This document shows positions 49,101 through 59,109 of a DNA stretch of 64,000 bases, in pieces. Positions within the stretch are counted from its first letter, which is position 1, and every line of letters starts with the position of its first letter. Below the pieces are notes generated by a model. The model was not told where the DNA came from. It saw only the letters and a list, made by a program, of their open reading frames with translations, and searched no databases. The DNA is from Nicotiana tabacum (lineage: Eukaryota; Streptophyta; Magnoliopsida; Solanales; Solanaceae). The translations under genes and the position numbers were made by a program. The stretch spans positions 46,788,806 to 46,852,805 of the forward strand of contig NC_134095.1 in the NCBI RefSeq assembly GCF_000715075.1. Reading direction: 5' to 3'.

Positions 49101-50811
49101 CATAGTGAGTTTGAAAGCCTATGGTCCCAAAGTGGAACCCTAATATCACTTGCCAAAGAAACACCCAAATCCTAGGGTTTCAAATTGAGTCAGACATAGA
49201 GGTGAGAGAGCAAGTCATTGAAAGAAGCTCAGAAGTCTCTTCCAAAGACATTATGAGAAACAAACATACATGATAGAAAGAACTGATTCAAGGTCATGAG
49301 AACATGTTTGAGAAAACTCGGAGTTTAAACAAGTTCAGAAGAAAGAGATGATACGAGCTTAAACAAAAACAGGTGAAATATGCTTAGCAAGAACATAGAT
49401 AGAACTAAAAAAAGTGAACAAAATCAAAGAACTCAACCATAAACACGTATAGCAAAGAATAAGGATTAACAACATAGACTAACATGTGAGTACACGAATA
49501 ACAACAAAACGTAGAAGAATTTTGCTTAATAGAAAGGAAACAAGAGAGCAAACTCAAGCATAGCAGAAAGGAAAGCATACGAGTATAATAAGGTAAACAC
49601 ACATGAAAAAATAACAGAAAGAATCGGAAAGATATTTGAAGAAACTTTTTCAAAAACCTTAAAATTGAAATTGAGCGATTTTGAAAAAGAAATTTTGGGA
49701 AAAACCTTTTAAAATGTCAAGTAAAGCCCAGACATATCATAGATCTAAGAAAACAATAGGCGAGTAAAGAACCTCAGACGACTTAGAGTTGTGGAGAAAA
49801 CCCTAGAAATGAGAAAGGTCTTGAGGAAAGTCAGATCCTGAGTCGAAAAGACTCATATTGCTTGAACTTGCTGGTGTAATGGCCGAAGAAGCCATAGATC
49901 GACAGATCTGAGAAGGATCTGAAGAGAGCCATTGAAGTCGGCTTCAAAACCTTGAATAGTTTAGGTTGGATGGTGAGAAAGGATGAGTACAGATCGTCCA
50001 TGGCCGGAGACGCCATGGATTCCGGTGGAAACAAGATGAGATAAGGTTGGAAACGATTAGGGTTTTAGAGAGGTTCGAGAGAGTTTGAGAGACGAAAAGG
50101 GTTCAAAGGATGCATCTCAGGTGAAATGAATTAGGTTAAGGGGGGTTTGGGAATTAAAAAAGGAAAGGGGAGTTTATGGCCGTTGATCAAAATGATCAAC
50201 GACCTCGATCAAAGGGGAGCCGGGTGGGTTTTTAAATCGGGTCAGGGGTCGGTAATTTATGAATTGGGCTTGTTTAATTTGGAGCGGAATTGGGGTCAAT
50301 TTAAGGTTAAAATTGAAAGGAAATGAGGCTGTAATTGAAATAGAAATGGGCTAAATGTTTAATAGCTAATTTTTCCCTTTTTATTTTATAAAAATAGTAA
50401 TAATAATTTTAAAAGTAAATTAAAAACACTGAGTCAACAAATACTATATGAATATTAATCTAAAAATGCTGGAAATAATTTTATAGTTATAAAAATGCTA
50501 TTAATCGTAAAATAGGCTATAATTGCAATTATATGCAATTTAGCTTCAAATAAATTTGTAAAAATATACAAAAATCACATTAATTATATTTTAGTATAAA
50601 TATGAGAATAAAAATAAATTATTCACCAAAATGATAGTCTTGGGAATAATTATTGGATTTTGTACTGCTAAAATAGACAATAAATTGATTTTAAAATCTT
50701 AAAAATAGGAAAAAATACCAAAACTCTTGGGCATGCTTATATAAGTATGTACATGCTATTTTGAAACTACTTTGTATATGAAAATTCATAGGGAAAAATT
50801 GGGTATCAACA
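46144..50811 (-). repeat. 3' LTR of the Ogre-like element
   Basis: 4668 bp, beginning (minus strand) TGTTGATACCC at 50811 and ending GGAGCAACA at 46144. A minus-strand TATA box (TATAAAA, 48604-48598) lies in it. The repeated CTTATAGGCATGGTTTCTA motif occurs several times at 47340-47560, and a 62-bp unit three times at 48387-48572. Small ORFs inside it recur in the other LTR only because the two LTRs are near-copies. Confidence 0.95.
48387..48572. repeat. 62-bp tandem repeat, three copies
   Basis: Units at 48387-48448, 48449-48510 and 48511-48572, each beginning AAAGTGTGTAAGTA and ending in a GAAGTCRT-type sequence. The partner LTR has a single unit at 61352-61413. The array sits about 25 bp downstream of the LTR TATA box in transcription sense, so near the expected transcription start. 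Confidence 0.95.
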
Positions 50812-52682
50812 GCTGCCCCTCTTTACCCGGGAAGGATGAAAGAGTTGTCGGTTAAAGATATGATGGCCAATTTTGACCGATGAAACGATTTTGAAGAGTT
50901 TTGACCAAGCTCTGGTTTCTGAGATGCCTACATATCCCTGGTATTACAAGAATCAGGCCATATGTAGTTCGGGATCCATCGGCGGAGAATGCCGATGGAG
51001 ATTTTTGAAAAGCAGACGCGATGTTCAGGTTGAGAAAGGATGTTAAGGTTAAGAAAGGATGGTCAGAGTCTGATAGGCTGCGGGAACTGGAGCGGGATCG
51101 CTCCTGCTGAGATGGCTGTTGCTAGCCGGTGTACTTGCGAATGAACAATACCAGCATATATATATTGTGCATAAATTTAAACGTGATGCAAGTTCCCGTT
51201 GGACCGTGAATGTTGTCTTTGGACGGTTAGGATGACGTCCTCGGACCATGATGTCCTGGGCCATGAAGCGTAAAATAAAGGATTCGCAGGCTATGAAATG
51301 ATGTTCTCGGGCTATGAGGATGATACCTCCGAAACATGATGCCTTTGAATAATGATATGCAAAAGATAAAATGGGGTCCTCAGGCCATGGCATGACGTTC
51401 TCGGTCTATGAAAATGGTGCCTCCGAACAATGATGCCTTTGGACAATTTGGCGATCTTTCAACCCATGAAAATGCAAAAGGTGGTGATCTTTCAGCCGAT
51501 GCAAGACATAAATAAAGGGTGGCGGTATTTCACCCATGCAAGAGAAATAAGATGGCGGTATTTCAGTCATGCAAGAGAAATAGAGTGGTGATATTTCAGC
51601 CATGAAGAGAAATAAGGTGGCCGTTATTCAGCCATGCAGATGGAGGTAGAGCTTAACCTCTGAAGGAAGAAAGGTAGCCTTATGCAATGTAGGAGATGCA
51701 GATGGAGGTAGTGCTTAACCTCGGAAGACAGAAAGGTAGCCTTATGCAATGCAGAAAATGCAAATAGAGATAGAGCTTAGTCTCGGAAGGCAGAAAGGTA
51801 GCCTTATGCAATGCAAAAGATGCAGATGGAGACAAAGCTTAGTCTCGGAAGGAAGAAAGGTAGTCTTATGCAATGCAGAGAAATGCAGAAGGAAGCAAAG
51901 TTTAACCTCGGAAGGCAGAAAGGTAGCCTTATGCAATGCAGATGGAGGTAGAGCTTAACGTCGGAAGGCAGAAAGGTAGCCTTATGCAATGCAGAAAATA
52001 AAAGGCAAATAGTAATGAAATCTCTTAGCTGATAGATGATAGCTGATAGCTGATTGCTATATTGTGGCTGCTGTGGATGTCATGTATGGATAGCAACTAT
52101 AAATAGGTGATGATTCCGAGAGTTGTATTCCCGGGAAGTATGAGTGTATAGATATATCTAATGATTTTACGACTTGAGTGCCTGCATCCAAAGAAAAATC
52201 GTGAGTTTTGTAAGGGGGGAAGGTTAGTTTGTTTCCCCATGAGCTTTGCTTGTCCTGCTTGGCATTGTGTATCATTGGGGTAGCGTTGCTAAACAAAGAA
52301 ATTTTGTTAGCAGACATGCATGATTTAGAAAAAATGTAACATAAATACATAATTTAAAATAGTTTTCTTTAGATGAACCGGCGAATGCGACGCGGTTCAA
52401 GACATTGCAACCTCTCTCGCTCCGGATTTTTGAGGGTCCTCCTTAAAATTCTACCCCAGTTTACTGGGCTGGTGCTTCTGACGGATGCATGCGATAAATG
52501 GCTGAAATCAACTTCGGAATTTTGAGGGTCATCCTTAAAATTATGCCCCAGTTTCCAATAGCGGGGGGAAATGAAAATTTTATTAAATTGTGACAGAACC
52601 CATAGGGCTGCCTACATATCCCCTCTTAAACGGGAATCAGGTCAGGTGTATTTCAAATACATTATATAGGAAATCATAAGAG
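50812..52682 (-). mobile_element. 3' untranslated region of the Ogre-like element
   Basis: Lies between integrase and the 3' LTR. It holds no gene. Contents are degenerate units around CTCGGRCTATGA / ATGATGCCTTTG (51230-51450), about 33-bp units around GGCGGTATTTCAGCCATGCA (51480-51640) and the 62-bp array at 51634-51995. The remainder (51996-52682) shows nothing recognisable except CCTTAAAATT motifs at 52441 and 52531. Confidence 0.8.
51634..51995. repeat. 62-bp tandem array, six copies
   Basis: Units start with ATGCAGATGGAGGTAGAGCT-type sequence at 51634, 51696, 51758, 51820, 51883 and 51936. Each contains CTCGGAAGGCAGAAAGGTAG followed by CCTTATGCAATG. The period is 62 bp except in the last full step (53 bp). 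Lies in the 3' hypervariable region of the Ogre-like element. Confidence 0.95.
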
Positions 52683-54032
52683 TTACATATAGTATCGATT
52701 CACTACATCTGAATTGATTGGCTTCGGCCAAACTTCACCGTCCATTTCTGCAAGTATGAGGGCTCCTCCGGTTAGAACCCGGTGAACCATGTATGGACCC
52801 TGCCAGTTGGGAGAGAACTTTCCTTTAGCTTCATCTTGATGCGGGAAAATATTCTTTAACACCAACTGCCCCGGTGTAAACTCTCTTGGCTTGACTCTTT
52901 TGTTGAAGGCTCTCGACATTCTGTTCTGATAAAGTTTTCCATGACAAACTACATTCATTCTTTTCCCATCTATAAGAGCTAAATGCTCGTAGTGACTCCT
53001 TACCCATTCTGCATCGTCAAGTTCTGCTTCCTGTATGATTCTCAAGGAGGGAATTTCTACCTCGGTGAGAATGACTGCTTCTGTACCATAAACCAACATA
53101 TAGGGAGTTGCCCAAGTTGAGGTGTGAACTATGGTGCGATATCCCAATAAAGCAAATGGTAACTTCTCATGCCACTGCTTATGTTTCTCTATCATCTTCC
53201 TTAGTATCTTCTTGATATTCTTATTGGCGGATTCTATAGCTCCATTCATCTAAGGTCTGTAAGCCGTAGAATTCTTGTGTTTGATCTTGAAGGTTTCACA
53301 CATGGCTTTCATCAGGTCGCTATTGATATTGGAACCATTATCAGTGATGATTGATCCAGAATTCTGAACCGACAAACAATACGGTCGCGAACAAAATCTG
53401 CTACCACTTTCTTAGTCACTGCTTTGTACGATGCTGCTTCAACCCATTTGGTGAAATAATCAATTGCCGCTATAATGAACTTGTGCCAGTTTGATGCGGA
53501 AGGCTCGATAGGTCCGATAACATCCATTCCCCAAGCGGCGAACGGCCATGGCGAGCTTGTTGCAGTAAGCTCGTTTGGAGGCACCTTTATCATGTCTGCA
53601 TGTATCTGACAACAATGGCAATTTTGGACATACTGGATGTTGTCCGTTTCCATAGTCATCCAAAAATAACAAGCTCGGAGTATTTTCTTGGCTAAGACAA
53701 AGCCGTTCATGTGTGGACCGCATGTCCCTGCATGAATTTCCTTTAATAATTTGGATGCTTCCTTTGCGTCGACACACCTTAGTAATCCCAAATCAGGAGT
53801 CCTCCTATACAATTCCTCCGCTATGAAAGAAGTTGTTAGATAATGTCCGAAGTATGCGCTTCTGAGTAGGATTTGTGAGTTCTGGATATTCTCCCTTCGT
53901 CAAATATTCCTTGATATCATGAAACCAAAGTTTTCCGTCTGCTTCTTCTTCTACATGAGCACGGTAGGCTGGCTGATCAAAGATCTTTACCGGAATATGA
54001 TCAATGACATTCTTGTCTGGGTGCTGTATCAT
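52683..54032 (-). pseudogene. Integrase of the Ogre-like element (decayed)
   Basis: Would catalyse insertion of the element's cDNA. The minus-strand reading shows the zinc-binding HHCC part (IHAGTCGPHMNG, NCHCCQIHAD; 53812-53600), the first catalytic Asp in WGMDVIGPI (about 53525), and the catalytic Glu side in MNGAIESANKNIKKILRK (53249 on). The C-terminal part is the GQLVLKNIFPHQDEAKGKFS region. The second catalytic Asp region is destroyed by a frameshift near 53350 (reading SLIMVPI). A stop interrupts the frame near 53804 and another directly before MNGA (53252-53250). The last stretch, 53249-52683, is open for 188 codons. Confidence 0.9.
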
Positions 54033-54996
54033 GGACGATAGGTAGCCAATGCATCGACAAACTCATTCTGAACTCTAGGAACATGTTGGAACTCTGTCTT
54101 TGTGAACCTCTTCCTCAACTCCTGTACATGATGCAGATAAGGGAGTATCTTGGAGTTCTTGGTTGCCCATTCTTCTCGGACCTGATGTATAAGCAGGTCT
54201 GAATATCTGATCACTAGTAATTCCTGAATGTTCATGTTAATGGCCAGCTTGAGCCCTAAGATGCAGGCTTCGTACTCGGCCATGTTGTTGGTGCATGGGA
54301 ACCTGAGCTTGGCAGACACCGGATAATGCTGGCCAGTTTCTGATACTAGGACCTCTCCTATGCCAACTCCTTTGAAGTTTGCTGCTCCGTCGAAAAATAT
54401 TCTCCAACCATCATAGGATTCTGCAATATCTTCCCCTATGAAAGATACCTCTTCATCAGGAAAATACGTCTTTAGAGGCTCGTATTCTCCATCCATGGAA
54501 TTTTCAGCAAGATGATCTGCTAGTGCTTGTCCTTTGATTGCCTTCTGAGTCACGTAAACAATGTCGAATTCACTCAGCAGGATTTGCCACTTGGCTAGCT
54601 TGCTAGTGGGCATGGGCTTCTGAAAGATGTACTTCAAAGGATCCATTCTTGATATGAGATAAGTAGTATAGGCACAGAAATAGTGCCTCAACTTCTGAGC
54701 TACCCAAGTCAGAGCACAACAGGTGCATTCCAATAGAGAATATCGAGCCTTGTACGGGGTGAACTTCTTGCTGAGATAATAGATGGCCTGGTCCTTTCTT
54801 TCTCGTTTCATCATGCTGCCCCAGAACACAACCGAAAGCTCCATCCAATACTGCAAGGTAGAGCAATAGAGGTCTACCCGGCTCGGGCGGGACCAAAACT
54901 GGCGGCGTTGACAAGTATTCTTTGATTGTGTTAAAGGCTTTTTGACAATCATCAGCCCATTTGGTAGAGGCGTCCTTCTTCAACATCTTAAATATT
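54029..54996 (-). pseudogene. RT C-terminus and RNase H of the Ogre-like element (decayed)
   Basis: Degrades RNA in RNA-DNA hybrids during reverse transcription. The RT connection (KAFNTIKEYLSTPPVLVPPE) is in one frame. A frameshift near 54780 passes to a 307-codon ORF whose main part has SKKFTPYKARYSLLE and an RNase H domain with catalytic FFDGAANFKG, NNMAEYEACILGLKLAI and an Asp in RYSDLLIHQV. That ORF ends by frameshift at ALAT near 54035; the downstream frame restarts at MIQHPD. Confidence 0.9.
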
Positions 54997-56207
54997 GGCT
55001 AACAAATTACAGTGGATTGAGCTATGAACCGGCTGAAACTCATAACCTCTTTCTTGTTCTTCGGTGGTGGCAATTCTTGGATGGCTTTGATCTTTGACGG
55101 ATCCAGTTCTATTCCTCGGCGACTCACAATGAATCCAAGTAGTTTTCCGGCAGGAACCCCGAATGCACACTTGTCGGGATTCAGCTTCAAGTTGTACCTT
55201 CTTAGTCTATTGAAGAAATTCCACAGATCTTCCATGTGGTCAGGGGCTCTCTTGGACTTGATGATGACGTCGTCTACATACACCTCGATCTCTTTGTGTA
55301 TCATGTCATGGAAAATAGTAATCATGGCCCTCATGTAGGTGGCCCCAACATTCTTTAATCCTAACGGCATCATCTTGTAACAATACATCCCCCACGGCGT
55401 AATGAAAGCCGTTTTCTCTGTGTCTTCCTCATCCATCCATATCTGATGATACCTAACAAAACAATCAACGAACGACTGCAGTTCATGCTTGGCGTAGTTG
55501 TCAATTAGAATGTGTATGTTCGGCAAGGGGAAGTCGTCTTTCGGACTAGCCTGATAGAGATCCCGGTAGTCAACACAGACTCTAACCTTCCCGTCCTTCT
55601 TTGGCACTGGAACAATATTGGCTTACCATGTTGGATACTCTACTACCCTGAGAACCTTGGCTTTGACTTGCTTGGTGACTTCTTCCTTGATTTTCAAACT
55701 CATGTCAGGTTTGAACTTCCTGAGTTTCTGTTTTACTGGTGGACATGTCAGATCGATTGGCAGTTTGTGAGCTACAATAGATGTACTGAGACCAGTCACG
55801 TCATCATAAGACTAGGTTAATATGTCCTCATATTCCCTTGGAAATTCCGTGTACTCTTTCTTTTCTGATGGTGACAGATGAACACTGATGCACGTTTCTT
55901 TGACATTTTCTGCATCTCCCAGTTTGACAATTTCAGTTTCGTCCAGGTTAGACTTAGGTTTGTTCTCAAAATCCTCAACCTCTTTAACAACCTCTTCTGG
56001 TATATCATCCTCTTCTGAGTCTATATCCATTTGTTGCATTGTCTCATTGCATGTCACAATCGTCGGTTCATCAAGATAAGTAATAGTAATGCTATGTAAA
56101 TAAAGTAAACGATCAAAAGTAATAAGAGCAAGATTTATAATAAACTGAAATGCTTTGATAAATTTCATAATTGTTTTGAACATTGGATCTCTCATTTTAA
56201 TATTCAA
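54997..56207 (-). pseudogene. Pre-RT spacer and reverse transcriptase of the Ogre-like element
   Basis: The acidic spacer (56207-55812) ends in SPSEKKEYTEFPREYEDILT followed by a stop. The RT palm and fingers continue at 55607-54999: VPKKDGKVRVCVDYRD, FITPWGMYCYKMMPLGLKN, and the catalytic YVDD at 55280-55269. Compared with related elements, a short run is missing at MSFSRFIAQ (about 55030), where a longer MSF-x-RFIAQ segment is normal. An in-frame stop follows STVIC (54998-54996). The coding potential is that of an inactive copy. Confidence 0.92.
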
Positions 56208-56946
56208 AAATGCGGAAAGAAAGTCAACTAGCGAAAAATGGTGCTTTGTTCAGCAATGCTACCCCGAAGCTTTCTGGACCCTGGTGGTTCTGATGGACCA
56301 ATTGTTGAGGTGTGCTCCTCGGCTCACATCTTGTATAGAAGGGGATTCCTCCCCGCCCTCCTCGAAAATGACACAACAGTCCATACTATCATCTTCCAAA
56401 AACAAATTCCTCATCACCGCCAGTGCTTCCTCTTATTCCGACCCATATATGACATCGGCTGGCCGGAAGGTCTAGGATTCAGAGGAGGAGGTTAGATCTT
56501 GTGGATTATGATGACGATGCCAGAGTGCACGAACTAACCTTTGAGGATGAGAATAAAAAAATAAAAAAAGGTAGCAAGTTAGTGCGGGTTGTAAGAAAAA
56601 AGTGCAAGAATATAATTCGTGTCCTAATTTGGGAGCCTCGTTGTGCCCGAGGTAGGCCTAGAGACAAGTTGATTTGGAGAACTTATAATGATAAATGCCT
56701 CATTTTATTGATAAAAATAAGACGAACCCAAAACGACACTAAAAATAGCAGAAAATAAAATGTCACTAATGGCCATTGGCCTTATTACATTCTCAAAGCA
56801 AAAGAAAATACTCCTAGATACTTGGTCCCAGAAGGACCTTCCCCAGACTCAGCATCTTTAGCTCCATTGAACAGCTTCACCAGCTCACGCAGTCCCAACA
56901 GCAAGTAGGCTCTAGCTAGGTGTCCTCCTTTGTTTCCCTCAGCATT
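56208..56946 (-). mobile_element. ORF1-to-RT junction; gag-protease module not seen
   Basis: Between ORF1 and the pre-RT spacer, Ogre/Tat elements normally have gag and aspartic protease, which need well over 1 kb. Here only about 740 bp remain. Minus-strand 56480-56210 shows an acidic fragment (FEEGGEESPSIQDVSRG) like the spacer after protease. I see no capsid, zinc-knuckle or D-T/S-G motif, so an internal deletion is likely. Confidence 0.6.
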
Positions 56947-58419
56947 CTAGCGGTTTTCTATCCTCTGGATGAACTTCCTTTCTAGCTCCACTAAACCCCG
57001 CTCCAAATATCCCAACCGCTTGTTGGTGCTGACAGCCATGTCATTCCATTCTTCAATCAGCTTTTGATGGGCTTCCTGAATTCCCCGATGCTCACATTTG
57101 CATTCCTGAATCCTCTTGCGCAATTGGTTGTACTTAACCTGTACTTCAGCCTTTTCGTCAATGATTATGTGACCTCGAACAAGCCCGGGTTGTCCTAACC
57201 CACTATGATCATCTTCCAACCAACTTGGATAGTATGGAATATAACCATCATGGTACCTGTCTGGTTCTATGGAGTCCTTTCCAAGGATGATTTTGCAGTG
57301 CCACATATGCTGAGGTTGATACTTGTATGGACTATCGCCATCTTGAAAGTCGGCCCTGAAGTGACTTATTTTGTCGACCCTTGGTATAACCTGCTTCCTT
57401 CCTGCCTGCCTCATGACTTAGAGAGGGATATAAGGATAAGTTCCTCTCAGACCAATGAGTATAAGAAACGGTGCATCCCGAGATCGGACAATGAACTCTT
57501 CAATATGGAACCATTCGAATATCTATTGCACTTGGTCCTTTTTCAGATTTTCGAACAACTCTACCCACCCTTTAGCATCTTTTGGTTGGGCAAACATGTT
57601 AGGCATATAGTTCATTCGCCTTGGCTGATGGAAGGCGATATGATCATACCAGTCTCTGCACAGAATCTCTTGCCGATATTCACCCTTTTGGAGGTGCTCC
57701 ATGAGCCAGAGTTGGAGCAGTAAGTTACAACCCTCAAAGTGGTTGGCCGCTCGTTGACAATTTTCCAAGGCTCGGTATATCTCCGCAACGATCATAGGTA
57801 CCATGCTAAAAGGCTGCCCGCCAATTCCTTCCATCAAATTCTTGGTGACCATGGCCAGTCTGGTATGGATCCTAGCCTTCTTCATAGGAAATACTATCAT
57901 CCCCAAAAAGCAGAACATAAAGACGAAGACTCTTCTGTGGATATGCCCTAATGATGTGATGGAGAATTCATCTGGGTAAGTGCGGTAGAACTTGATATGG
58001 TCATACCTCTCGTATAAATAGTCGAAAGGATTGTATGAATCCTTCTAGAAGGTCAAGTTTATGTTTTTCTTTAGTCCTATCATTTTGAGAAAGCCCCTAC
58101 CCTTGCGATTTTCCGGCATAAGTAAACCCGTAGTCTCCCATGGAATACCACCTAATCCTCCTATTTCCTTCAGCATAGGTGTCATTTCAATGTCCCAGAA
58201 GCGGAAAACCGATCTATCGCCATCCCAGAATAGTGTTGCAGCCTCTATGATTTTGTCTTCGGGTTGGATCTCCAAAAAAGAAGGCAAATTTACCAAATAT
58301 TTGCGGACGAGGGTCTGATCACTGGAGTGAAGGTCTTCCCACCAACTTAGCAACCTTGGGTGAATGTTGGTTACCATGACGAATCTGGGGACTTCGTGCC
58401 TCATATTTCTGCAAGACAA
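56947..58419 (-). pseudogene. ORF1 of the Ogre-like element (DUF7745-type protein)
   Basis: ORF1 lies between PBS and gag in this element family; its function is unknown. The minus-strand reading starts MSCRNMRHEVPRFVMVTNIH at 58419 and gives WWEDLHSSDQTLVRKYL and FWDIEMTPMLKEIGGLGGIP. A stop interrupts near 58045. It resumes at 57918 (GMIVFPMKKARIHTRLAMVT, FEGCNLLLQLWLMEHLQKGE), stops near 57520, and resumes at 57414 (MRQAGRKQVIPRVDKISHF, MWHCKIILGKDSIEPDRYH) with a coiled-coil tail (IIIDEKAEVQVKYNQLRKR) ending at 56947. The pattern matches plant retrotransposon proteins annotated as DUF7745. Three or more premature stops. Confidence 0.8.
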
Positions 58420-59087
58420 AAGGGTTAGGCCCTTACCCCCACCAGACTTGACTATTTAATACCAACAATTAGTATAAGTAGCATTTAGTTCTCCAAATAA
58501 ATGTACAGACATGGTAGCTCCCATTTGGGTTTCAAGGAAACCTAGTGGACTTTGGACAAGGCTATCTTAAAGAGTCATTATGCGGATAGCATAACTGACT
58601 TGACTAGGTTTGACATTGATGCATACACAATTGAACAGAGTAAGGTTTCATGGTATATTAGACTAGTACCCTTGAGCGGACAACTCAAGAGGGAAATGCA
58701 CGTAACCGTCGATTGCACCGCTGATCGACTGGTTTTACTAGCAACTACGCCTTTACCAAATTTAGGGGGTGATAATATTGGAAGGCCGCAACCACTCATT
58801 ATAACCATTGCTATGGTATTTTGTTTGGCACGAGTGGAATATGATGTTGAATATGCAATTACAAGAATGAAACAAGTTGTCATGTATTTGCACGTTCATA
58901 AAGTAATGATTACAATAATTGCTCATAATTACAATGGCATTGAAGGAAAGTGGTAAAAGAAAGCATTAAAGAAAAGAAACAAAGAGACAAGTCAGTTTCA
59001 TAACAGAAAAGAGGTAAAGACATTAAATAAAGGTAATAAAGAAGCTGTGAGGTCAAAAGTAACATGAGATGGTAAAAGCCTAAAGAA
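58420..59087 (-). mobile_element. 5' leader of the Ogre-like element
   Basis: Untranslated stretch between PBS and ORF1. On the opposite (plus) strand a 134-codon frame is open at 58552-58956, but it starts with TTG and I recognise no domain in it. Nothing else is seen here. Confidence 0.6.
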
Positions 59088-59106
59088 GTCCCCAGCAGAG
59101 TCGCCA
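59088..59106 (-). other. Primer binding site of the Ogre-like element
   Basis: Minus strand TGGCGACTCTGCTGGGGAC, three bases from the 5' LTR end at 59110. This is the tRNA-Arg-type site described for Ogre/Tat elements, and it sets the element's orientation. Confidence 0.9.
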
Positions 59107-59109
59107 AGT

